In this document: positions 47,684 to 57,406 of the stretch, in pieces
How positions within the stretch are numbered: the first letter of the stretch is position 1
Layout: every line of letters starts with the position of its first letter
Source: Anisodus tanguticus
Lineage: Eukaryota; Streptophyta; Magnoliopsida; Solanales; Solanaceae
Assembly: GCA_034509755.1 (NCBI GenBank)
Contig: CM067546.1
Span: forward strand, 18,086,615 to 18,150,614
Direction: 5' to 3'
Length of the DNA: 64,000 nucleotides
Notes under the pieces: generated by a model
Seen by the model: the letters and a program-made list of their open reading frames with translations, nothing else
The model's database searches: none
Told to the model about the DNA's origin: nothing
Translations under genes and position numbers: made by a program

Positions 47684-48445
47684 CTATGCTTTGGCAATGC
47701 ACTTGAGTAGTACTTCATTCACGTTCATTTTATAGAGGTGATCGTCAATGAGCACATATTTCAAGGCTTTTCTTTTAACCTTGAGGTCCTTGCAACTGGA
47801 GGGATCTTTTAGGTGGTCAATTAGTAGCTGCCTCCATGAGTCGATTTGATCAACGGCTAACACATCGGCTGGCAGTTCATCATACTCAAAAGTGAGTAGC
47901 AACTTTCTAAAGCCAGAAGCTTCTTGCGCTAAGTCGTTAGCCTCAATATTCATGCCCCTAGAAATATGACTTAATGTAGATGATGCGAACCTACTAAGTA
48001 ATCTACTAGCCATTTCGTGATGGGCTAACAAATTCGGATCCTTGCAGTCATATTCCCCGGCTAACTGCTTGATAACCAACTGAGAGTCTCTACGAATCTT
48101 GATGTATTTTTCTTTCATAGAGACTAGGAGCTTGAATCCTATGATGAGAGAATCATATTCAGCTTGGTTATTTGTTAGGTCAGAATCTAATCGATAAGAG
48201 AACCTCCATGTTCTATCTCTAGGATCGGTTATCGTTATCCCTGCTCCGGCTCCTTTCTGGGTTCTTGACCCATCAAAAGTCAGAGTCCAGTGGACAACGT
48301 CCATATATGCTGTAGAGAGGGCGCATGGGTCCTCCACCTCTAGACATGGGTGGTCGGCCAAGAAATCGGCTACCACCTGACCTTTAACAGCCCTGAGTGG
48401 CTTATAGTAGAGAGAAAATGGAGTGAGCTTGATTGCCCACATCAT
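47684..48445 (-). pseudogene. Element E archaeal-type RNase H (Tat-lineage extra domain)
   Basis: WTLTFDGSRTQKGAGAGI, NNQAEYDSLIIGF and RDSQLVIKQLAGEY give the D, E and D active-site residues of an RNase H fold, downstream of the canonical RNase H. This second RNase H is the mark of the Tat lineage. The preceding VKGQVVADFLADHPC is the usual linker. It is open over 253 codons and reaches the integrase without overlap: a stop ends it at 47684 just before the integrase ORF start at 47680. Confidence 0.9.
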
Positions 48446-48643
48446 TAATCATCCTTGCAAAACAAGTCTGTTCAATAAGTACTGGACAATATCAACTTTT
48501 CACAAAACGTATATAACGTGAGGCGTTAGATAATACTCGAGTTTTGTGCAAGCATAGAACAAAGACAGACAAAGCTTCTCCAAGGGAGTATATCTAGTTT
48601 TGGCATCGTTGAGAATTCGACTAAGTTAATAAACCGCTCTTTC
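48446..48643 (-). pseudogene. Element E RNase H, downstream half
   Basis: VYYLSRILNDAKTRYTPLEK then LCLSLFYACTKLEYYLTPH (48640-48520) continues the RNase H domain that stops at 51425. A stop lies within VIYVL-stop-KVD. The reading resumes with DGTERAV directly after the hAT target duplication. Confidence 0.85.
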
Positions 48644-49009
48644 AGTTCCATCTATCGATGGCCAATGGGACGGGTCGGGTCGGCCCGGTCCCGACCCGAC
48701 CCCACCCCGGTCCCGCCCCTACCTCGCTATAAAAGAATAAAAGAATGGTGTCGGGACTCAAACTGGGATGGGACCTGGTCTCGTCCTGCCTGGGCCAGGG
48801 CCGCCCCAGTTCCGCCAGACCCGTCACGCCCTCTATCCCGCAAGACCCCTATCCTTTACATAAAATAGTTGTTGCACCAATGGCCATTTTATATTTTGGT
48901 CGTTGTGCAACGACCGTTTTTGGCCTCCCCCCTCCCCCAACCCCCCTACCCCTTTAATATTTATTTTTAACCCCTAAGTTATTATACTTACACTTTAACC
49001 CAATTTTCC

Positions 49010-49022
49010 AACTATAAATACC
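49010..49022 (+). promoter_or_regulatory. Putative TATA box of the hAT transposase gene
   Basis: AACTATAAATACCTC, about 300 bases upstream of the transposase Met at 49314, followed by a TCTCTTCATC-rich leader. Confidence 0.5.
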
Positions 49023-49313
49023 TCATTTTCTCTTCATCTTTCTCACAAATCTTCCTACAATCTCTCAATCTATCTCTTTACAAGTCTACATTGTCTACTA
49101 AATATTCAATTTTAGTTATTCATTTGGGAGTGAAGTTGGCAACTAGCTTGAGGATCTTCCATCAAGCAAACTTTCAATTTTCAACCTCTCGATTACATGT
49201 CGACGTTACATCGGCGTTTGGTACATTCGTTCCTTCATTAAATTGTTATTGTTTCTTTCTTTTATTTACGCACCTACTTTATATTAGTTTAATTATTTAT
49301 TTCTATAATTAAA

Positions 49314-50741
49314 ATGAAATGTATGATTACGGGTAAGGGTAAGGGTAAGGGTCAGGCTTCTTCCAGTAGGGGTAACAAGGGCAAGGATACTTCTTCTAGT
49401 GATCCTACTCCTAGACAGGATGATTTAGTTGATACTAAATTTTTTCCTGATATACCATTAGATTTAGATGATGAGATATTTTCTGGAACTCAACAAGACT
49501 TTAATTTAGAAGATGATCTAGATGACACACCCAATAATGTAGATGATAAACCCACTAGTGCACCTCTAACTGGAACGCCTCATATCCCCCCTAGTATGAG
49601 ACGTGGCCCAAAAAAATGACCATTAAAATCAGATGCATGGAAATGTTTTGATAGGGACGAAGATAATCAAGTAGTTAAATGTCAAATTTGAAAAAATATT
49701 TTTAAATTGAAAATGGGAAAAGGTCAGGGTGGGACAGGGGGTTTATTGAGACACGTACAAAACTTTCACAAACCTAGGTGGAACCAACACCTGGCTGAAA
49801 AATCGGGTGCGCCAATGCCCTCTCAGTCGGGACAAGGTTCACATACTATCCCGGACCAAGTACAGGGTCAAATTAACCCTATGACAGGGGGAATTGTATG
49901 CCCTAAATACGATAAACATAGAGATAGGGAAGCAACAACAAAATTAGTTGTTGCGGATGATTTGCCTTTTTCATTTCCTTCCTCTCCTGATATTATTTAT
50001 TATATTAGAGATATGTATAATCCTGCTTTTAACGGTTTTTCTAGATCAACTGCTAAGAGATATGTATTTAAATTTGTACATGAATATCAACAGTATTTAC
50101 GTTATTCTTTATATCATTTTCCTGGTAAAGTATCTATCACGTTTGATATAGGCCATAGTACTAACGGCCATGATTATTTAACGGTAACTTGTCATTGGAT
50201 AAATTATAAATGGTCTATGCAAAAATGTATTTTAGCATATAGATATATTGAAACTATTTATGATTGTATAGCAGTACTACCTCCTCCAACTCCAAAAAAT
50301 CCAAATGACCCACCACATATTGAACAAACTAAAGAAGAAGTGTTGTCTAGCATACAAGATTAATGCAAAAAAGTATATAGGTATTACCAACAAGAAAGTG
50401 CTAGCAACCAACCGGCTTCCATACCATCTTCTTCTTGTTCAACACAACCTCAAAACAGACATGATGTTTATGCAGCTAGTATTGAAAGCCTTAGAAGTAG
50501 AATGTATAGTGGTAACACTACTAACCAAGTTAGCGAGTTTGATGTTTTTGTTTTGCAGCATGTTGTACCGTACCAAGCAGTTCTCAATGAAGAAGGACGT
50601 GAAGACTTGCTAAAATATTGGAGGGAGAATGAGAAGACATTTCTGACACTGTCAAAGATGGCCCGAGATGTGTTGAACATTCAAGCGTCATCAACAGCGT
50701 CTGAAAGCACTTTTTCGGCCGATAGATTTCAACTAGGATAG
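49314..50741 (+). pseudogene. hAT transposase, core deleted, three in-frame stops
   Basis: One frame runs 476 codons from the Met at 49314 with stops at 49617, 49689 and 50361. The N-terminal GKGKGKG and Ser/Asp-rich segment is followed by a BED zinc finger: SDAWKCFDRDEDNQVVKCQ, where the second Cys is a TGA stop, then HVQNFH. The transposase start has FSRSTAKRYVFKF, ITFDIGHSTNGHDYLTVTCH (first catalytic Asp region) and WSMQKCILAY. The C-terminal dimerisation block has YWRENEKTFLTLSKMARDVL and NIQASSTASESTFS. hAT transposases usually have 600-800 residues; the middle with the other catalytic residues is missing between about 50290 and 50400. It is dead, but the ends could be moved by a related enzyme. 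Confidence 0.9.
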
Positions 50742-51424
50742 CACTGACACTCATTAGCAGGAGACAACTTAGAGATTACAGTATTATTCAAAGATTGGAT
50801 ATGAGCGGAGAGGAGAAGGTGCGATCAACCGGATATCAACGAAGAAGAATATGAAAACTACAACGATATCTTATTCGACGGAGGTGGAAGCGACGTCGAG
50901 CAATTTGACTAACAAATATCAATTCCAACCGAAGAACCACAAGAAATTATAAAGAAACTAGAAAAGGTGTTTTTGCATATGTAATTTTTTTAATTGTAAT
51001 TTTATTATGTTCTTTGCAACTTTCAACACCACAAAGTTGCAATTTTGACAATTGTATTACAAAAAAATCATATTTCTATTAAATAATATAAGAGGTACAA
51101 AAATAACCTTGGGATATTTTTATTGCACTATCTTCTTCATTATTGAGGTGTTCATACTTTATATATATGTTATTTTTTAAAATTAAGTGCATAAAAATAA
51201 AAATAAAATAAACGAAAAACCCAATCCCGACCCAACCTCATCCCGCCCCCGACCCGATAAATACCAGGCTCCTTTAACGATGGGACCGGGACCGGGATAA
51301 GACAGTGGCAGAACCCGCCAGTCCCGCCCGAGTCCTCGTCCCCCCTCCCACCTTCCCGTCGGGTCTCGTCCCGCCGGGACTCGCCCCACCCCAAACCCGT
51401 CCTGTTTGCCAACTCTAGTTCAAT

Positions 51425-52352
51425 CATCGGCCTCTTGTGATAGCAAGCATCCGATGGATAATTCTGCAGCCAAAATATATAATTTCAACGGCTTCCCTGG
51501 CACGGGAGGCACCAGTACGGGGGGAGTAGCTAGGGCCATTTTAATTTGATCAAAGGCATCTTGCTGTTCCGGACCCCATACTATGTCTTCTGATTCTTTA
51601 AGTATGAGCAAAAGTGGGAAAGCCTTTATCTTGCCAGCTTAGTTGGATATGAACCTCCTTAAGAAATTGATCTTTCCCAACAAGTTTTGTAACTCCTTCT
51701 TTTTCTTGGGTGGTGTGGATCCCATTACTACTTTGGTTTTGTTACGATCTATCTCGATGCCTTTCTTGTGTACCAAAAATCCAAGGAAGTTGCCAGCCGA
51801 TACTCCGAACATGCACTTGGCTGGATTCATTTTGAGAGTATGAATCCTCATTCTTTTCAGTGTTTGTTCAAGATCGGCTAAATGACCTTTGAAGTCCTTA
51901 GACTTTACTACTACATAATCGATGTAGACCCCTATAGTCTTGCCTATCAGGTCATGGAAGATGGTGTTCATTGCCCTTTGATAAGTGGCACCAGAGTTCT
52001 TCACACCAAACATCATAACTACCCACTTGTAAATGTCCAATGCTCCTGGACATCTGAAGGCGGTTTTGTGAATGTCGTCATCGACTACCGATATCTGATT
52101 ATAGCCAAAGTATCCATCCATGAAGGTCAATACACCGTTAGCGGCTGCTGAGTCGACTAGCATGTCGGCTATCGGCATGACGTACTCATCTTTGGGAGTG
52201 GCTAGATTTAGTTTCCTATAATAAATACATACCCGAACCTTGCCATTCTTCTTCTTGACTGGTACGGTGTTTGTCAACCATTCCATATACTTATCCATTT
52301 TGATAAACCTGGCTTTCAGCAGTCGTTCAATCTCAACTTTGATTTGAGGCAT
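51425..52352 (-). pseudogene. Element E reverse transcriptase and RNase H start
   Basis: RT motifs follow in order: KKKNGKVRVCIYYRKLNL, MDGYFGYNQI (first catalytic Asp kept), MMFGVKNSGATYQRAM and VYIDY at 51923-51909. The catalytic YIDD is YIDY (TAT at 51915-51917) and CVDYR is CIYYR, so the polymerase is inactive. NFLGFLVHKKGIEID and NLLGKINFLRRFI follow. After a stop at 51639 comes the RNase H start DIVWGPEQQDAFDQIK and LYILAAELSIGCLLSQEADD, cut by the hAT at 51425. Confidence 0.93.
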
Positions 52353-52949
52353 CAGCTGAGGGTGATGCCTTCTGGGTGGCTATTTTTGGGGTTTGAAACC
52401 CTTCTTGATTGGAAATCTATGTTCTACCAAAGTACGTGCCAGCCCATGCATCTCATGATAATCCCATGCGAAGCAGTCTTAATACTGCAGTAGAAGGGCC
52501 ATTATGCCTTGTTTGTATTCTTTCTTCAGCAGACCACTAATATGTGTTCGCCGAAGATTTCTTCAGTTCCCAAGTTGATATCTTCCAAAGGATCTTGAGA
52601 CTCAAAACTAGGCATAGTCCTTCTTAAGGGCGATTCAAGTTCCATCGGCAGCTCAACTTCATTGACCGCAAGCGTTGGTTCGATGTCATGGTTCCCCATC
52701 TGCGATGCCTCAGCTATCCTTACCTCTGAACTTAGGGCGGTCATCTAATGCCACAGATCACGTATGACTTGGGTTTTCTTAACTATTTAAATCCTCCAAG
52801 GTAAGTCGTAGTTCTGCTAATTGTTTTATTTCAAAACCTCGTGAGGTAAGATTACAGGATTCCCAAGATCCTTCTTCATACTGCTCCATGACAGTTATGG
52901 GAGCCACATAGGGTGAGTAGAGAATAGCCTTTATGTTCTGAACCCCTGG
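52353..52949 (-). pseudogene. Element E protease-RT linker
   Basis: In-frame fragments of a Glu-rich linker (IEPTLAVNEVELPMELESPL near 52660) with stops and frame changes. There is no catalytic motif; linkers of this kind join protease and RT in Tat polyproteins. Confidence 0.5.
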
Positions 52950-53615
52950 CTAGAATGGGTTATCATCCGCTGGGACGATTTCTATCTTGTCTCCTTTCCA
53001 AAAGATGAGATTTTGATGCATGGTAGAAGGAAGGCATCGGCTGGTGTGAATCCAGTCCCTGCCCAGCAGAATGTTGTAGGACGTCTTGTCATCTATTACA
53101 AAGAAGGCAGACCTGACCGTCTTCGCACCTACAATGATTTCTGCTACTAGAATCCCCAATGCTTCAGAAGCCTTTCCCATAAAACTAGCCATTTTCATGT
53201 TAGTTGGGATGAGATCTTCTCTGGTTTTGTTGAGGCTCTTCAAAGTAAGCAGTGTCATCACATTCAGCACAGCCCCATTGTCGACGAACGCTCGGCTAAT
53301 GGTTTTGTCGTTGATGTAAGCTTTCACATAGAGGGGCTTGAAGTGTTTAACCATATCTTCTGTAGGTGCACCAAATACAGTGCTCAAAGTGTCCCTAGTA
53401 GTGGTATCGGCTATTGTTGCCCATTTTATATCTTCTATGCAAACATCAACTTCTAGGTTATCCAGTGCGGAGCGGCTGGCCCAGAATTCACATAGGGTTA
53501 GGCTGACTATTTTAATGTCTGCCCGCATCTCACCAACCAGGTCTTGGATAAATAAATCGAGGAAAGAGTCTTCTCTTTTATTCAATTCGGCTGACCAGGA
53601 GCTCATATCTTCCAT
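52950..53615 (-). pseudogene. Element E protease region
   Basis: An aspartic-protease-like fold: FKPLYVKAYINDKTISRAFV then VDNGAVLNVMTL (active-site D-N-G-A, a variant common in this lineage), and a second half ending SYNILLGRDWIHTSRCLPST. It is open over 221 codons. It cleaves the polyprotein in intact elements. The ORF ends with a stop at 52950. Confidence 0.85.
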
Positions 53616-56600
53616 TTCATATAGACAAATGGGGATCGGCTGAATATCCTTTTATTGAATCCTCTGCACGATCTATGGGTTTGCCTCGGTTGGAGGTCCA
53701 TTCGGGGCCACGTTCTATTGTTGAGGTTCCTCCGTCGGGTTTTCAGTAGGCTGTTCATCCAACTCTGGTTGACCCAACGTCTCTCCTTCAAGTGATATTT
53801 CCCCTTAAGCAATTGAGTCGAATGCCCGCTCGATAGCCTCGGCTACGGCAGACTTAGGAATCTCCTAATTTTCAACTTCCTTGGTATTGGAAATTAGATT
53901 CAATGTCTGTTGCATCTTACGCAAGGCCTTGACACGTTGTATCCTCTTTTCTGAGTTCTGTATGCGACTCTTGGTGGTGTCTCTTTCTTTCCGGGAGCCT
54001 GATTGATAGACTAATTCCCCTCTTCTAAGTTGGCGGCTAGTTTAATCATTCTTCGGGGTCTCGTCTGGTCCTCATTTCTCACCATGATATGCAAGGACGA
54101 AACACTCTCATTGATGTTAAACTCGACCACCCTCTTTTTGGTTTTAGGGAGTGGTTCCTCATCTATTCGAGGCATGCTCGACTGCCGATTGGTTGGAATC
54201 CATACTTTTCCTCCAGGCCTATGCATGGCGTCGAACTATTTTGAAGCTCATGGTTTGTTTCTGAAGTTCTAGTTCAATGTCCCTTGAGTATTTAGGACGG
54301 CCATAAAAACTGCTCCTAGCTGGCTGCCTATCATCATGAATGTCATATAGGTTGCCTAACCGGTTGAACACAAAGGTCCTTGTGGCCTTCTCCCATTTGG
54401 TATGTTTCTTTGGGACCCACACCATTTTCATCGAATATTTCCCTTTGGTGTCCCTTGACTCATCGGGCTTAGCAAATGATACCATAGATATATATACCGC
54501 AAGAAAGACGTCGGTATCAATGGACATTTCAGCCATACTTTTGTCGGCTAGCTTGAACCTCCCCTCCTTGATGCCCTTTTGGATCGCCTTTCTAAAGATC
54601 ACACAATTAGAAGTAGAGTGATTGTATGAATTATGCCACTTACAGTACTTCTTATCTTTTAGTTCCTCGGCAGACGGAATCCTATGACCATCAAGTAGCC
54701 GAATTTGCTTATCTTTAAGCAGATGATCAAAGATCTGATTTGCCTTTGTGATGTCAAATGAGTAACTGATCCTGTCATCGGATTGACTCGTCTTCTTGCC
54801 TTTTACGACTTTCAAGGCTGGGAAAGAGTAAACCTTACCCCTAACAATCTTGACCATCATTGCATCTGCCATGCAATCGACTAACTCTAAGTTAGACTCA
54901 TCCGCTTTAATGATGGATACCAAGTGGGAGCCTCGATTTTGGCTGGCTCTTCTCTGCTCCTTTTCCTGGACGTACTGCTCTATTTAGCTAGCCTTTTTGG
55001 CTAACTGGCTCAGGTCAGATCAAGATTGTCCTACCAGCTTCTCATGTAATTGAGGGTGCATGTTGTTGATTAACATATGGGCACACTAAACTCGAGAAAG
55101 TGTACGGTGTATTTTCCAACCTTCTTTCTGAATCTCTTGATAAAATCGGCAGCTAATTCCTTGACTTGCTGCTTGAGATTCATTAGATTAGTCACGGTAA
55201 CTTGAGGTTAGGGCCAATAGAACCTATCATGAAAGCAACCCTCCATGTCAGCCCAGCTCCGTACGGAATCAAGAGCCAAAGAGGAGTACCATGTGAATGT
55301 TGTTCCCGTTAGAGAGAGAGGGAATAGCTGCAACTTGTGATACTCATTCTGGCCTGCCTCACTGCATTGGGCAGTAAATCTACCGATGTGCTCGATAGTG
55401 GATTTGTCGTCGTCGCAAGAGAAGATGGCAAACTACGGTGTTTTGAAACCCCTCGGAAAATGTGCTATTTGATCTACCCAATCGGGGTAGGACAAGACTA
55501 TCCAAAGGTTTCAATTGGATGTCGAAGTACCTCTGTATGGTATTAGCAATAATCTCTGGGTTTATCAGTTGTGACGTCCCCTACCGATTCTCTACTAGAT
55601 TCGGCTGGTAGGCATTCTGCACATGCAGCCTCCAATCTGCACTTTGTTGGACAGCGTTGTGAAGGTTGTAGGTGTTTTGCTGGCCATTACCAATAGGTGG
55701 GGTAATTCCCCATGGCTGTTGTTGGGTATGGCCACCAAAGCCTGCAACCTGAGCTCCTAGAACGGCTAACGGAGACTGAGGATAAGGTGGAACTGTGTTC
55801 CATAGCTGCTCTTCTCAGACGTTGGCCATTCTTAGAAAGTTTATGCTTCTTGGAATGTATAGATTGGGTACCGGCAATGACTGCGAGAATGGCATTCCGC
55901 TATAAACAGCGTCACCAGATAGCCGAGCTAAGTTATTGCCAAGGGCCATTGGCAGTTAATTCGACTAGACAACGTTGTTGGCTTGCACCGTAGGGTCATT
56001 TGTAGAAATGTACGGCATAACGAGTGGCAATCCAAAGTGTCCTAGAGCCTGAACTGGTCTCCGAGCCATGTTGATCTGCCCATATGCATACTCGCTTGAT
56101 CAAGTGGCATGTTTTACCCCCCAAGGCTCGACGGCGACCATGCAGTGTTCTGGTTGCCAGGCGATAGGGCTTGGGTTCCTAGGTGAACTATCGGTTATGC
56201 CTGAATGGGCACTGGCTGATGCACATGTGGCTGAGAAAAAACACCGGAAGTCACTATCTCAGGCTGAATAGCACCGCTCGTCAGAGGGATGGCAGAACTA
56301 GCCGAACATTCTCCTAAGTGCATTCGGTTGGTTTCCATCTCCCTCTCTTCCTGAACCTCATTATGAACCATCGGCTTCACAACGTCAGCCAACTGTTTAG
56401 AAACTTGCTACATAATATCGTGGATGCCCAAGTCAATCTGTTGTCTAATAAAACACATAGTCATTATGGTTGGACCTTCAGATTGGATAGATTTTTCCAC
56501 AGCTTGGGTTAATGGAGGAAGTGGAGGGGTATCCACTTATGTAGGCATACCCGTGGAGGATGCTGGTTCATTGTTCCTTCTGGAAGGATTTTTTTTAGGA

Positions 56601-56700
56601 TGTGGACTGGACTCGAGGTTCATTTTCTTACCGGACATTAGGCACATACTCCAAAAATGATCCTGACCTGGAGAATCAAACTTTGCTATTAATTCACCTA
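53616..56700 (-). pseudogene. Element E gag and gag-pol junction
   Basis: From the primer side: a leader and N-terminal piece (56700-55560) with KFDSPGQDHFWSMCL and ADVVKPMVHNEVQEEREMET. The capsid core (about 55520-55000) has KSTIEHIGRFTAQCSEAGQN, LTGTTFTWYSSL and LAADFIKRFRKK, the retrotransposon-gag fold. A nucleocapsid-like YCKWHNSYNHSTSNC follows in the ORF 54923-54219. Further fragments to 53616 (RVVEFNINESVSSLHIMVRN near 54110) lead to protease. Stops and frameshifts are frequent. Confidence 0.85.
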
Positions 56701-56722
56701 TGGTCCCACTGGGCGTGCCAAA
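56701..56722 (-). other. Primer-binding site of element E
   Basis: The minus strand reads TTTGGCACGCCCAGTGGGAC, a variant of the TTTGGCGCCGTCTGTGGGGA type used by Tat elements, two bases from the LTR end. Confidence 0.8.
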
Positions 56723-56724
56723 TT

Positions 56725-57401
56725 TGTTCTCACCCCGAATTCTGCCTTCTGCCATTTTATCGGCTGATGAAATCGGGAGACAAATTGATTCCTTAACTTA
56801 AGCAATTTGGGGCTGGAAATGGAACTCTAATTTTCAGCAATGGATTTCCCAACTACTCCAGAAAGTGTTAGGACGGTGGTGTGAGTAAACCAAGCGGTAA
56901 GAAACATGAATACAACCGAGTAAAGTAAAAGTAAAGGATAAAGTAAGGAATAAAAGATAAAGATAGATAATTTTTGAATTATTTGATTGATTTTCTCTAT
57001 ATACAAAAATGTGTTCTATTTATAGTACAAAAAGAGAAAAAAATTATACAAGTGTGCCCCCCATGTCAGCCATCAAGTAACCCACCAAGTTTAATGGCCA
57101 ACTATGGGGGAGGTGGTGCCAGTTTTCTCACCCTCTACTCCTCTTGCTCGGATAATAGCCCCTTTATTTTAGCTGTCGTTGGTCGTTATCGCTTATGGGG
57201 GTCTAAAAATCCTTTTGAATTGGTCGTTGAGCTGTATGCGTCTGAGTGGGTCCCAGTCATACCTCTAACTGACAACTATGCTGAGATGCCTTAGTAGCCA
57301 ATGAAGTTTTTATAGTCGAGGGCTAGGAGTAAATTCAGCTCCGGAATAGTTCGGCTGTCATTGAATTCGGATAAACACTTAGCTATTTTTTAGTGTTAAC
57401 A
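56725..57401 (-). repeat. 5' LTR of element E
   Basis: 677 bases, TGTTAACACTA to GGGTGAGAACA in element orientation, with a TATA box at 57014-57027. It is followed by the TSD GAAAC at 57402-57406. Confidence 0.95.
57014..57027 (-). promoter_or_regulatory. TATA box of element E 5' LTR
   Basis: Minus strand TACTATAAATAGAA, identical to the copy in the 3' LTR. Confidence 0.6.
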
Positions 57402-57406
57402 GAAAC

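Larger units (their letters stand above)
48652..51416 (+). mobile_element. hAT-type DNA transposon in element E RNase H
   Basis: 2765 bases flanked by an 8-base TSD, AGTTCCAT (48644-48651) / AGTTCAAT (51417-51424), one mismatch. The ends form imperfect inverted repeats: GGCCAATGGGACGGG from the left and TTGGCAAACAGGACGGG from the right. GC-rich GGGTC/CCCGA words extend about 100 bases inward on each side. An 8-base TSD is the hAT signature. It encodes a BED-finger transposase remnant, and the RNase H frame of E rejoins across it. Confidence 0.92.
44914..57401 (-). mobile_element. Element E: full-length Tat-type gypsy retrotransposon, inactive
   Basis: Minus-strand element with LTRs of 677 bases (56725-57401, 5') and 665 bases (44914-45578, 3'), exact TSD GAAAC (44909-44913 and 57402-57406), and a primer site of TTTGGCACGCCCAGTGGGAC type. 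The domain order is gag, protease, RT, RNase H, extra archaeal-type RNase H, integrase. The extra RNase H places it in the Tat lineage. It is about 9.7 kb without the hAT insertion at 48652-51416. Stops, frameshifts and lost catalytic residues make it non-functional. Confidence 0.93.

Noticed and set aside
49325..49352. GGGTAA repeated about four times, resembling interstitial telomere repeat
   Set aside because: The unit is TAAGGG, not the plant TTTAGGG. It is in frame and encodes the GKGKGKG N-terminus of the hAT transposase.
49707..50363. 218-codon ORF as a host gene
   Set aside because: It is the middle of the hAT transposase frame, flanked by in-frame stops and lying between hAT ends with an 8-base TSD.
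46593..57401. RT-bearing element as an integrated pararetrovirus
   Set aside because: LTRs, TSD, integrase, archaeal-type RNase H and a gag core are all of Tat Ty3/gypsy type; no movement or coat protein domain is present.
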